Shown here piece after piece: positions 56,060 to 64,000 of a DNA stretch of 64,000 bases. Position 1 is the first letter of the stretch. Each line of letters starts with the position of its first letter. Made by a program: the position numbers and the translations under genes. A model generated the notes under the pieces. That model saw only the letters and a list, made by a program, of their open reading frames with translations. It was not told the origin of the DNA and searched no databases. The stretch is from Ariolimax columbianus (Eukaryota; Mollusca; Gastropoda; Stylommatophora; Arionidae): NCBI GenBank assembly GCA_036924085.1, contig JAVGWX010000014.1:40543556-40607555 (forward strand), in the 5' to 3' direction.

Positions 56060-56588
56060 TTATTGCGGTCGCATTATTTATCCATTCCGCAAGGCGGGTG
56101 TCCGTTTGCACTGTGGTTTTTATTTTGCGCCTGTCTACCCAGTGCACCCAACTTCGGCATGCATTTTCTTTTTTTTTTTTTTTTATTAAAAAAAAATTAT
56201 TTTTTTTGCGTTCGCCTTATTTCTCTAATCCCCAAGGCGGTGTGCGTTGCACTGTGGTTTTTATTTTGCACCTATCGGCCCAATTCATCCGACTTCAGCA
56301 TGCATTTTATGTAAGGGTCTGCTTCCTCCTGCATTTTCTAAGGGTTTGCTTCCCCGGGGTAACGGCCGGTGCTGTGATGGGGATCGAACTCAGCACCTTC
56401 GGATTGTGAGCCGTGCCACTTATCCACTAGGCCACACCGTCCCCATGCATTTTATGTAAGGGTCTGCTTCCTCCTGCATTTTCTAAGGGTTTGCTTCCTG
56501 GGGTAACGGCCGGTACTGTGATGGGGATTGAACCCAGCACCTTTGGCTTGTGAGCCGTGTCACTAAACCACTAGCTCACGCCGTCCCC
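56060..56588 (-). mobile_element. Family A SINE split by a second family A SINE
   Basis: The outer copy is in two pieces: 56060-56167 (tail side) and 56445-56588 (tRNA head CACTAAACCACTAGCTCACG). It is interrupted by an inner copy. The outer pieces join without loss at GCATGCATTTT. Confidence 0.92.
56168..56444 (-). mobile_element. Inner family A SINE, full length
   Basis: Complete copy with a long T-rich (A tail in reverse) end at 56168-56210, body and head GATCGAACTCAGCACC, CCACTAGGCCACACCGTCCC. Target duplication ATGCATTTT at 56159-56167 and 56445-56453. Confidence 0.93.
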
Positions 56589-56924
56589 ATGTTTCAGCCT
56601 TTGACATTGTGACCTTTTTAGAATGAAATTAATTCTATAATAACTGTTGAGCTTTTTGATGTTCTTTGTTGACCGGCGACTGAGGGCTCACGGATCACTG
56701 TGTTAGATGATGTCAATGCAATTGATGAATCAGTAATACACTGATTGTGGGAGGTTGAAATATAATGTTGTGGGAGAGTCTGACGGAATGGGATTGTATA
56801 TAACCAGCGAGCTACAGGAACTATCTATCCCCAATTAATGCTCTTTTGTATCAACTGAAAGAGACTTAGTATCTATAGGTCTGCCTACAGTGCTGTAATG
56901 TTGGTTCTGCTTAACAAAACAAAA

Positions 56925-56970
56925 TACAATAATAATTGTCCATCGTTGATGAGGACCGCCAGCATAATCC
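56925..56970 (-). mobile_element. LINE 3'-end stub
   Basis: TTGTCCATCGTTGATGAGGA and CCGCCAGCATAATCCTG are the reverse of the 3' UTR of the LINE ending at 50249. A ~45-bp severely 5'-truncated insertion, with an AATAATAAT-like tail. Confidence 0.6.
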
Positions 56971-57059
56971 TGTATAATGCATCCTTTAGGTTGTGGGTAC
57001 TTGTATGATTGGTCAGGCCAATGCGAGTGCAAAAATGTCTTTGTCTTGATTTCGAGGGA

Positions 57060-57331
57060 CCGAAGATGCAGCACAGTGAAGGGCTGACCGCAGCCAGCGA
57101 CTTATAGCTGGCTGCTTGCGTCAGGGTCAGCGAATTAGAACTGACCAAGACCCTACTCCACCTCCAAGCAGCAAGTTTACAGTGTTATATTCTTTACTAC
57201 CCTGTTAAATCCTGGTATCTGCTGAAGATGGATGTGTCGGACCGAAAGGTGCAAATATCGCAGTCAAGCTGTAAACTAGCGCCACAACGCATTCTGTTCT
57301 CCTGACTACATCCTGCTACTTGCAAAGCCCT
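57060..57331 (+). mobile_element. Family B/B2 SINE leading into tandem array
   Basis: 57075-57180 has the B2 head (AACTGACCAAGACCCTACTC). 57223-57331 is the usual short-form body (GGATGTGTCGGACCGAAAGG, GCAAATATCGCAGTCAAGCT). The 3' end has expanded into the array that follows. Confidence 0.75.
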
Positions 57332-57765
57332 TTTCAGGGCTTGGTAGCGGAAGATTGAGAATGTTCAGGGCTTGGTAGCGGGAGATTGAGAACGTTCAGG
57401 GCTTGATAGTGGTAGATTCAGAACGTTCAGGGCTTGGTAGCGGGAGATTGAGAATGTTCAGGGCTTGATAGTGGTAGATTGAGAACGTCCAGGGCTTGGT
57501 AGCGGGAGATTGAGAATGTTCAGGGCTTGATGGTGGTAGATTAAGAACGTTCAGGGCTTGGTAGCGGGAGATTGAGAACGTTCAGGGCTTGGTAGCGGGA
57601 GATTGAGAACGTTCAGGGCTTGGTAGCGGGAGATTGAGAACGTTCAGTTCTTGGTTGCGGGAGATTGAGAACTTTCAGGGCTTGGTTGCGGGAGATTGAG
57701 AACTTTCAAGGCTTGGTTGCGGGAGATTGAGAACTTTCAGGGCTTGGTTGCGGGAGATTGAGAAC
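57332..57765 (+). repeat. 31-bp tandem array, 14 units, from a SINE tail
   Basis: Units start every 31 bases from 57332 to 57735: GTTCAGGGCTTGGTAGCGGG then AGATTGAGAAC. Variants come in blocks (alternating GATAGTGGT units on the left, GGTTGCGGG units on the right). The unit is exactly the 3' end of family B, and the original (GAA) tail follows after the last unit. Confidence 0.95.
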
Positions 57766-57844
57766 GAACGCAGAAAAAGAAGAAGAGATCCTGGCAACAC
57801 TCGTGCAAAACAGCACCCACGCTGATTATGATTGGTTACATGTA

Positions 57845-58405
57845 AATAATTGAACAAGTAAAGAAGTTTCAATATTTGGGGCAAACCATAACAGAAGATG
57901 CCTGCAATGAGACAGAAATTAAAACACTGCAATGGCAAAAAAGGGCTTCAGTGAAAAACAGAAACCTAACCTCAAGGAATGTCAGAATAAAACTGAGGAA
58001 AAGAATAATATGATCAATTGCGCTGTATGGGGCTGAAACATGGACAGCAGGATGTTCTTCTGACAGCGAAGAAGGGTGAAAAAAGCTTGGAAGAGTTTGA
58101 AATGTGGTGCTACTGTAGAATAGAAAGAGTGAGTCGGGCAGAAAGAAGATCCAATGACAATGTACTCAATGACCTGGGTGCACAAAAGACAAAAATTGCA
58201 TATGATACAAAAAAGAGACACGAAAGTCTTCTACAGAAGATACTAGACGGCAAGATTCAAGGGAAGAGAGGACCCAGGCGACCAAGACTCACCTTTACAT
58301 CTCAAGCATGGAGTGACATTAAAGTATGAACTTATGCTGAAATAAATAGAAATGCAGAGGATAGGGTCAAATGGAGAGACATACTCAGACAACCCTACAA
58401 CTAGT
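57845..58405 (+). mobile_element. LINE RT thumb and C-terminus
   Basis: KKFQYLGQTITEDACNETEI, then shifts to EMWCYCRIERVSRAERRSND and GKRGPRRPRLTFTSQAWSD, and finally AEDRVKWRDILRQPYN. A clear LINE ORF2 C-terminus from a family different from the RTE-like one. Starts ~80 bases after the tandem array. Confidence 0.78.
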
Positions 58406-58504
58406 CTCAGAACTGATCAACCAGATAAATACAAACAAATGTGCACATTGCCTATGTGTCGCCCTGAATGAGGAGAGCTTTAATAACACTAACCTGATTA
58501 TCAT

Positions 58505-58690
58505 AGTGGTATAGCGCTGTTTTTCACTGCAAAAGTAGTGAGTTTGACTCCCGTTATTGACACACTCCGGTTTACCCAGTTGTAAATATGTACATGGCCT
58601 ACTGTCAGGGAAGGAAAGGCTGCGAGGAAGGGAACTGGCCACCCACCAAGCTGTGACCTTATACACTTCATCCACAACAGCCGTGTCTGC
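58505..58690 (+). repeat. Family D repeat
   Basis: GTGGTATAGCGCTG (A-box region), GAGTTTGACTCCCG (B-box region), CCCAGTTGTAAATATG, TACTGTCAGGGAAGGAAAGG, GAACTGGCCACCCACC. Best family D copy. Confidence 0.65.
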
Positions 58691-59294
58691 TGTGGAGATT
58701 CTTTTACTTTGTTAACCATCCAAACAAGTACACAGGGAGACTAAGGAGGGCTAGGCATGGGGCATGGCACACCTCATCCTGTGTAAATTATAAACCCACA
58801 AGAAAAAGAAAAAAAGTCACACCACATGGTAAAAGAGGAGCGACTAAGTCAAGTCAAATCTAAACATAACATAAAATTTCGTCTATAATATGCACACATT
58901 TTTACTAATTTTGGCCTGCTAAAAAAACTGTGTGCTTTATATGCTAGTACTAAAAAATACATAATTTTCAATACTGAAAGAAACCAATATTGAAAAACTT
59001 GTTGCAATTTGACAGTGAAAATGAAGTGCAATTTAAAGTGCAATGTATTTTCTTATGGGTTGAACATTGCTGCAAAATGAATTTTGCACTTGACAACAGT
59101 AGAAGAGCTTCTTTCTAGTGAGAGTAATGACAAAAGCATCAACCTAAAATCCAAGCTGATTTTTATGTATGCACTTGTTACTTTCATGTACCTTTTACAT
59201 GTGCGAAACTTAAACTCTGACAGCAGTTCTAGAGCGTGACATTTGTGCAATGGAGATGAGATGTCTGCACTGAATTATGGCATTTTGTATCTAG
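58691..59294. other. Unassigned AT-rich intron
   Basis: NPEPL1 intron 5. No repeat or exon recognised. Confidence 0.4.
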
Positions 59295-59610
59295 ACCACA
59301 TCATGAATAAGGCAGTTCGGGACACCGTTAAGAGATAGGTCAGCGAATATAAATACCTATTGACTATGGCAAAAGCACGCAAGCTCACATGGTATGGTCA
59401 TGTTTCAAGATCGTCTGGGTTGACCAAGACGGTCCTGCAAGGTACTGTGACTGGGAAGTATAAGAGAGGGGGGCAGAAAAAGAGATGGGAAGACAGAGAG
59501 CGGATGGGAAGGTCCATAGCTAGAACAAATATCCTGGCATGTTACAAAACCGAGTGAAGTGGGAATCTGCAGTATTGATGTCCCAATGACCTTTCATTAC
59601 ATTACTGATG
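59295..59610 (+). mobile_element. RTE-like LINE C-terminal end
   Basis: MAKARKLTWYGHVSRSSGLT, then KTVLQGTVTGKYKRGGQKKR and WEDRERMGRS; same C-terminal block as at 41423-41695. 3' end CCCAATGACCTTTCATTAC then GATGATGATAAAGG. About 200 bases before NPEPL1 exon 6. Confidence 0.78.
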
Positions 59611-59813
59611 ATGATAAAGGAGGTCAAAGTATCCCAAATTTAGATGTACCTATTTCTGTTTGTTCTTACCCATACTTTCAGTTTTTTTACAAAATAAAAT
59701 CATGATGGAAATTAAACACGAGTACATATTATACACTATATTTTGCAGTAAACATATTCTCATTATAGTATCTGGTTATTCTGTAAGCTTGATCCATGAG
59801 TTCTCATTTTCAG

Positions 59814-59956
59814 GAATCTACGGAGTTGGTAAAGCAGCCACAGTACCTCCAGCGATGGCTGTATTAAGTCATATAGTTCCAAACTCCACAGAAACGATAG
59901 CCTGGGTCGGCAAAGGAATTGTCTTTGACACAGGTGGATTGTGCATCAAAACTAAG
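59814..59956 (+). CDS. NPEPL1: NPEPL1 exon 6 (metal-binding core)
   Basis: Acceptor TTTTCAG, donor AAG/GTAGGG; 143 nt, phase 1 to 0. Encodes IYGVGKAATVPPAMAVLSH, then TIAWVGKGIVFDTGGLCIK. In M17 enzymes the Lys of VGKG and the Asp of FDTGG bind the metal ions and the Lys of the L.IK segment is catalytic; all three are present, so the enzyme is probably active. Confidence 0.95.
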
Positions 59957-60019
59957 GTAGGGATAACGAAAGGGATGACAAGATATTATAATTAAAGTTT
60001 GAACAAATGTAACCCTAGA

Positions 60020-60375
60020 GGGATCAAGATGCTGAGCAGTGCATGAGCTACAACGGTCAGCGACCCATAGCTTACTGCTAGCGTCAGGGCCAGAGCTGCC
60101 AAGAGCCTTCTGCACATCCATGCAATAATCCTGGATAACAGGCTTCAACTGGGCAGACTGGCTAAGGAGAAGGGAATGAAGAGGGAAGGTAACCCGGTAC
60201 CCAAAAATGCCTGCTGAAGTCAGATGTGTTGGACCGGAAGGTGCAAATATCACAGTCAAACTGTAAACTAGGGACAGCACATTTTCATTCTTTGGACTAC
60301 ATCCTGCTGCACGCAAAGCCCTTTTCAGAGCTTGGTAGCGGGAGATTAAGAACGAACGCAGAAGAAAAAGAATAA
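60020..60375 (+). mobile_element. Family B SINE, long form
   Basis: Complete copy 64 bases after the exon 6 end, in NPEPL1 intron 6. Duplication GTAACCCTAGA at 60009-60019 and 60376-60386. Confidence 0.92.
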
Positions 60376-60469
60376 GTAACCCTAGAAATAGAGAGAAAAA
60401 AAAAAGAATCCTGAATTGTAAACTTGCACATTTTACAGAATGTCTGGTCTTTTTGTATTTTTTGTTTAC

Positions 60470-60790
60470 TTTAGTAAGTTCTTAACAAAAGCAACAGTCA
60501 GCCCAAGGCTTTTGACATTGTCATACAGCTTCTCATGCAGAGGTACACGTTACAACCATGTGCTTCCATTTTCCGACTGAGGACCCAGCACATCCCACTT
60601 ATCAACCACCTGACCAAAATTCAAGCTCAACACACTTCTGAGTGGCAGCTGCGTACATACCCATTGATCATCATCTCTTTGAGTGCCCAACGCTCAACGA
60701 TGTTAAAATAATGCTTCTTCCTCCAAGACCAGATAGATAGAATACTTTGTATGGCACTAGACATCTGACAAACACACACATATACCATTA
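60470..60790 (+). mobile_element. LINE RNase H-side C-terminal fragment
   Basis: Read across frames: LRTQHIPLINHLTKIQAQ, a CDHHLFECPTLNDV-like cysteine segment and LPPRPDR.NTLYGTRH. The LRTQHIPL...H..ECP order is that of the tail following RNase H in I/Jockey-type LINEs. Confidence 0.6.
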
Positions 60791-60799
60791 CATCTTTGT

Positions 60800-61153
60800 G
60801 GATCAAGATGTTGAGCAGCGCATGAGCTGCAGTGGTCAGCGACCCATGGCTGACTGCTATCGTCAGGGCCAGCGACCCTAGCTGCCAAGACCCTTCTACA
60901 CCTCCACGTGGTGATCCTGGATAACAGACTGCAGCAGGGCAGACTGGCTAAGGAGAAGGGATCGAATACGGAATGCTAACCCAGTACTCAAAAAATGCTT
61001 GCTGAAGTCGGAGTGTTGGACCGAAAGGTGCAAATATCGCAGCCAAGCTGTAAACTACGACACAACGCATTCCGTTCTCTGAACTACATTCTGCTACTTA
61101 CCCTTTCAGGGCTTGGTAGTGGGAGATTAAGAACGAAGAAGAAGAAGGCGCTG
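60800..61153 (+). mobile_element. Family B SINE, long form
   Basis: Complete copy with the 13-bp duplication ATTACATCTTTGT at 60787-60799 and 61154-61166. Confidence 0.92.
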
Positions 61154-61291
61154 ATTACATCTTTGTTCTGTAGATGTAACTATCGCTGAATTTGGATTAT
61201 AGTGACAGAAGCTGTGTTGGACACCAATCTCACTCTCTCGTCCTGAGTTACCAGGAAACAGAGCAGTGGCAAGACAGACAATCAAGATGAC

Positions 61292-61514
61292 GGCTCACAA
61301 CCAGAAGGTGCTGGGTTCGATCCCCATCACAGCACCGGCCGTTACCCCGGGGAAGCAAACCCTTTGAAAATGCAGGAGGAAGCAGACCCTTACTTAAATT
61401 GAATGCTGAAGTCGGATGCACTGGGCCGACAGGAGCAAAATAAAAACCACAGTGTAACGCATACACGCCTTGGGGAATAGATAAATAAGGCGAACGCAAA
61501 AAAAAAAAAAAAAA
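61292..61514 (+). mobile_element. Family A SINE, 5'-truncated
   Basis: Starts inside the tRNA head (GGCTCACAACCAGAAGG), losing the A box but keeping the B box GGTTCGATCCCC, and ends in ~18 A. Duplication AAGATGAC at 61284-61291 and 61515-61522 shows the truncation happened on insertion. Confidence 0.9.
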
Positions 61515-61795
61515 AAGATGACTGAAAGTAGCTCAAGATGCAGACATTCAGGGCATACAATCCGTGAGACCAGGGGTTGCTTGAAACATGTTGAAGTCGA
61601 TCGTCCACCGTTTCCTTGACGATTGAGAGGTGAATGTCTTACCCCTTGATAGCAGCAGCCCCCATATGTAGACTAGAAGACGCAGCTGCTGACCAGCGTC
61701 CACATCTGTAAGTCTAGGTGAGGGACCTAGCTTGGAAGGCAGCTTATCTAGGAGAAGAAAGATTCTTTACTCTAAATCAACTGCTCTCTTGTTGG

Positions 61796-62110
61796 TTGTT
61801 GTTGTTGTTGAATGCCCACAATAAGTATGTTTCACTTTTGAGCGTCCTGAAAAGAATGTTAGGCAACGTGTTGCAGTAGCTTTCCTCACATTTCGAGTAT
61901 GTTGATAAAGGCGGACCAGGGTCCTCCAGGCGGCCGTGCTATGCTTAGCTTCATCTGTACATCTGCTCACCAGTACAGTGATCATGTCAATCCCCCAACT
62001 CATTAGCCAGACTGAAACAGTCTGTATCCAGGGAGAACTGCATGGAAGTGAGGCGGGGTTTTGGTCAGTATGTTTACATTGTCAGACCATTATGTTTTGC
62101 CAGCCCAGTC
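61796..62110 (-). mobile_element. Family C SINE, near complete
   Basis: Starts GTTGTTGTTGTTGAATGCCC, with CAGGGTCCTCCAGGCGGCCG, CTCATTAGCCAGACTGAAAC and GGTTTTGGTCAGTATG; ends near 62110. Confidence 0.82.
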
Positions 62111-62244
62111 GTTGGTCACCCCTTCCTTGCAATTAGACTCTGGGAGGGGGTGGGGGCTCAGTCAAATGCTAGAGAGAGTTAATTTCCCCTGACCTGTATG
62201 GGCAGAAGAAAAGATATAAGAATTCACTAAAAGCATCCTTGGCT

Positions 62245-62395
62245 TGGTTTTGTTCGTTCTCAATCTCTCGCTACCAAGCTCTGAAAAAGACTTTGCAAGT
62301 AGCAGAATGTAGTCTAGAGAACGGAATGTGTTGTGTCGTAGTTTACAGCTTGACTGCGATATTTGCACCTGTAGGTCCGACTTCAGCAGAAAAAA
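62245..62395 (-). mobile_element. Family B SINE, short form
   Basis: TTGTTCGTTCTCAATCTCTC through TGTAGGTCCGACTTCAGCAG. Confidence 0.78.
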
Positions 62396-62499
62396 CATCC
62401 TTGACAGACATCCATATTGATGTTGACTCTTGGGTCGCTTGCGCCGGACTGCTCATCCTGACGCTCTACAATCGCACAAAGTGCTTGTCTAGCTGAGCA

Positions 62500-62850
62500 G
62501 AAAATCTCAGATACAGCGAGGGAGAAACAAACCACTCGAAAGGTCCCCCACGCAGGACAACTTGTCTGCCAACGCTGTCCACGTGTGTCTTTCGTCCCGG
62601 AGAGTGTGTGGATTTCAGGTTAGGACTGCAGAGTAACATGCATACCCATACAAAGCCATGCCGTACCCATATGTCCATACATGGCCACGCCAGCTACCCA
62701 TACGTGGCCACGCAAGCCTACGCAAATCTGATGCTGTCGCCATCTTTGTTTGTGATGGTCAGGTCAGGTCATCCTGTAACTGGTGAGGTCGTTGGGGCAC
62801 ACATGAAGACATCCTCACAACCCCCACATCACCTTTCTCTGTCAGGGATC
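62500..62850. mobile_element. Two LINE ends meeting tail to tail
   Basis: 62610-62756 forward reads FRLGLQSNMHTHTK-like zinc-finger sequence and ends DAVAIFVCDG, the same terminus as at 11720. 62757-62850 is the reverse of the RTE-like 3' end at 41418 (GTTGGGGCACACATGAAGAC). Confidence 0.6.
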
Positions 62851-63005
62851 AACTATTATTTCATACTCATTCCACTACACAGTCACTCTGTGTGACCACA
62901 ACCATCAAGCCTATTATGTGCCGTTGCTACACAGGACAAGAGACATCACTCAATTTACACAGCTGTTTGGTTGTACATGCTCCTGTCCTGTTTTCTCTAA
63001 GTGTT

Positions 63006-63210
63006 TTTGTTTGTTGAATGCCCAAAATGAGTAGTTTATGTGTGCCCTGAAAAAGACATTCAGTAGTGGGTTGTTGTAGCTTTTTCTCACATCCCGAGTG
63101 TGCTGATGAAGGTGGACTGCTGTCCTCCAGGTGGTTGTGCTATGCTCGGCTTCTATCTGTGTGTCACTGTTTACTCTGGAGATCATGTCAATCTCTCACC
63201 ATGAAAACAG
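63006..63210 (-). mobile_element. Family C SINE, truncated
   Basis: TTTGTTTGTTGAATGCCC, GTAGTGGGTTGTTGTAGCTT, TCCTCCAGGTGGTTGTGCTA, then lost after CTCACCATGAAAACAG. Confidence 0.78.
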
Positions 63211-63244
63211 CCTTAGATGATGGCTCTCCAATCATTGAATCAGT

Positions 63245-63390
63245 AATCCACAGAATGTTGAATTTTGTCAGTCTGTCTGCCTCCTCGTTGCCTTGAATGT
63301 TACAGTTGGATCGGACCCACTGGCATAGTTGACAGAGTACTGATGTCAGGATATTTAGGTCTGTATTTTTCTGGCTCTTTAGCGCTGACT
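63245..63390 (-). mobile_element. I-group LINE RNase H fragment
   Basis: The minus strand reads LCQWVRSNCNIQGNEEADRL, the W.P.H.GI.GNE.AD.LAK motif of the retroelement RNase H active site, with the Pro and His of WVPSHC changed. Confidence 0.7.
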
Positions 63391-63394
63391 GTCG

Positions 63395-63600
63395 GGGATA
63401 AAGTGTTGGAGACTTGATTGTACTAGATCTCAGCTTTTTGTGAGTTAGGGTGGTCAGTTTCTCCTTCTTGTTGCCATTTCTTTCCTAACAACAAACCAAT
63501 TTACCATTTACACCTGGGTCAACTGGAGTTTATCGAAAGGGATTGAACATGGTACCTTTGCCATTATAAGTGAGGGCTCTACCTCTTCCACTCAAACTTA
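63395..63600 (-). repeat. Family D repeat
   Basis: Reverse family D: TGTCGGGGATAAAGTGTTGG, GTGGTCAGTTTCTCCTTC, CATTTACACCTGGGTCAACT, GATTGAACATGGTACC, AGGGCTCTACCTCTTCCAC. It lies right before the NPEPL1 exon 7 acceptor. Confidence 0.6.
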
Positions 63601-63641
63601 TATTCATAACAGGATAACATATAAATTGTTTTCACATTCAG

Positions 63642-63719
63642 GCAGGAATGTGTGGAATGAAGAGAGACTGCGGCGGAGCGGCAGCAGTACTTGGCGCATT
63701 CAGGACAGCTGTCAAATTG
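63642..63719 (+). CDS. NPEPL1: NPEPL1 exon 7 (gene continues beyond window)
   Basis: Acceptor TTCAG, donor TTG/GTGAGT; 78 nt, phase 0. Encodes AGMCGMKRDCGGAAAVLGAF then RTAVKL. The Asp of KRD is the next metal ligand of the M17 site. The NTDAEGR signature expected further on is not in the window. Confidence 0.94.
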
Positions 63720-63887
63720 GTGAGTGATGTCTCTTGTTGCTGACACTTCTTCCTTCAGCTCAGAAGATAATCTAAGTTTCTTATGTTGATATCTTGGAAT
63801 GATCTAGACCATCTGCGTCTGTTTATTTGAGCTTGTGGAATGCCTTTCATCTTAATTCACTTTCAAATAACCACATCTATTATCGCT

Positions 63888-64000
63888 CATAAACATGGCG
63901 GTCTGTACAAATCTATTTCCCTCATAAACATGGCGATCTGTCTGAGTCTATTTCCCTCATAAACTTGGTGGTTTGTCTCACTTCTCTTGCTTCTGCTTCT
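63888..64000. repeat. 35-bp tandem repeat, running off the window
   Basis: CATAAACATGGCGGTCTG repeats start at 63888, 63923 and 63958, with CTATTTCCCT at the unit end. The unit resembles 15139-15175 (CATCTATCTCCCTCATAAAC), the reverse of an I-type LINE 3' end. Confidence 0.8.

Noticed and set aside
1..64000. Endogenous retrovirus or LTR element
   Set aside because: No gag, protease, integrase or paired LTRs were seen; all RT sequences are of non-LTR or Penelope type.

Overview
This is an animal (metazoan) nuclear genome window. It has spliced genes with GT-AG introns, about 60% A+T, and a very high load of non-LTR retrotransposons, SINEs, mariner relics and minisatellites. The two host genes, the modular SINEs and the APE-type LINEs with a terminal zinc finger suggest a lophotrochozoan, most likely a mollusc; this host call is an inference. 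No prokaryotic operon, CRISPR array, prophage or intact virus is visible. Two host genes were found, both on the plus strand. EMC8/9 (ER membrane protein complex subunit) is complete in five exons between 10617 and 22292: the joined exons total 603 nt, in phase, for 200 residues and a stop. NPEPL1 (probable M17-family aminopeptidase) is partial: seven coding exons from 38923 to 63719, and the 3' part lies beyond the window. Everything else that I can recognise is repeat-derived. Layout: 1-10600 holds an I/Nimb-type LINE relic, three mariner relics (one with clear ~45-bp inverted repeats), a tRNA-SINE and a LINE split by a SINE. 10617-22292 is EMC8/9, whose introns are packed with SINEs and LINE ends. 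22600-38900 is intergenic, with minisatellites, two palindromic mariner relics and many SINE/LINE pieces, plus a quiet AT-rich stretch at 36400-38200. 38923-64000 is NPEPL1. Its introns carry a degraded ~3.1-kb minus-strand LINE, a ~4.1-kb LINE with intact reading frames whose 5' half is inverted (twin-priming structure) and which sits between TA-rich microsatellites, a Penelope-like GIY-YIG element, and several SINE-in-SINE nests. Three interspersed SINE-like families were defined by eye. Family A has a tRNA-derived head with A and B boxes and an A-rich tail. Family B has a head I do not recognise and a (GAA)n tail, in a long form of ~350 bp and a short form of ~155 bp. Family C has an (AAC)n tail. 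A and B share one internal module, and B and C share another, so they look assembled from exchangeable parts. Many copies keep 8-14 bp target-site duplications, which allow a relative ordering of insertions. I found no clearly new cellular system. The most interesting material is the shared SINE modules, the probable LINE source of the family-B tail, tandem arrays born from SINE and LINE 3' ends, and the near-intact twin-primed LINE.
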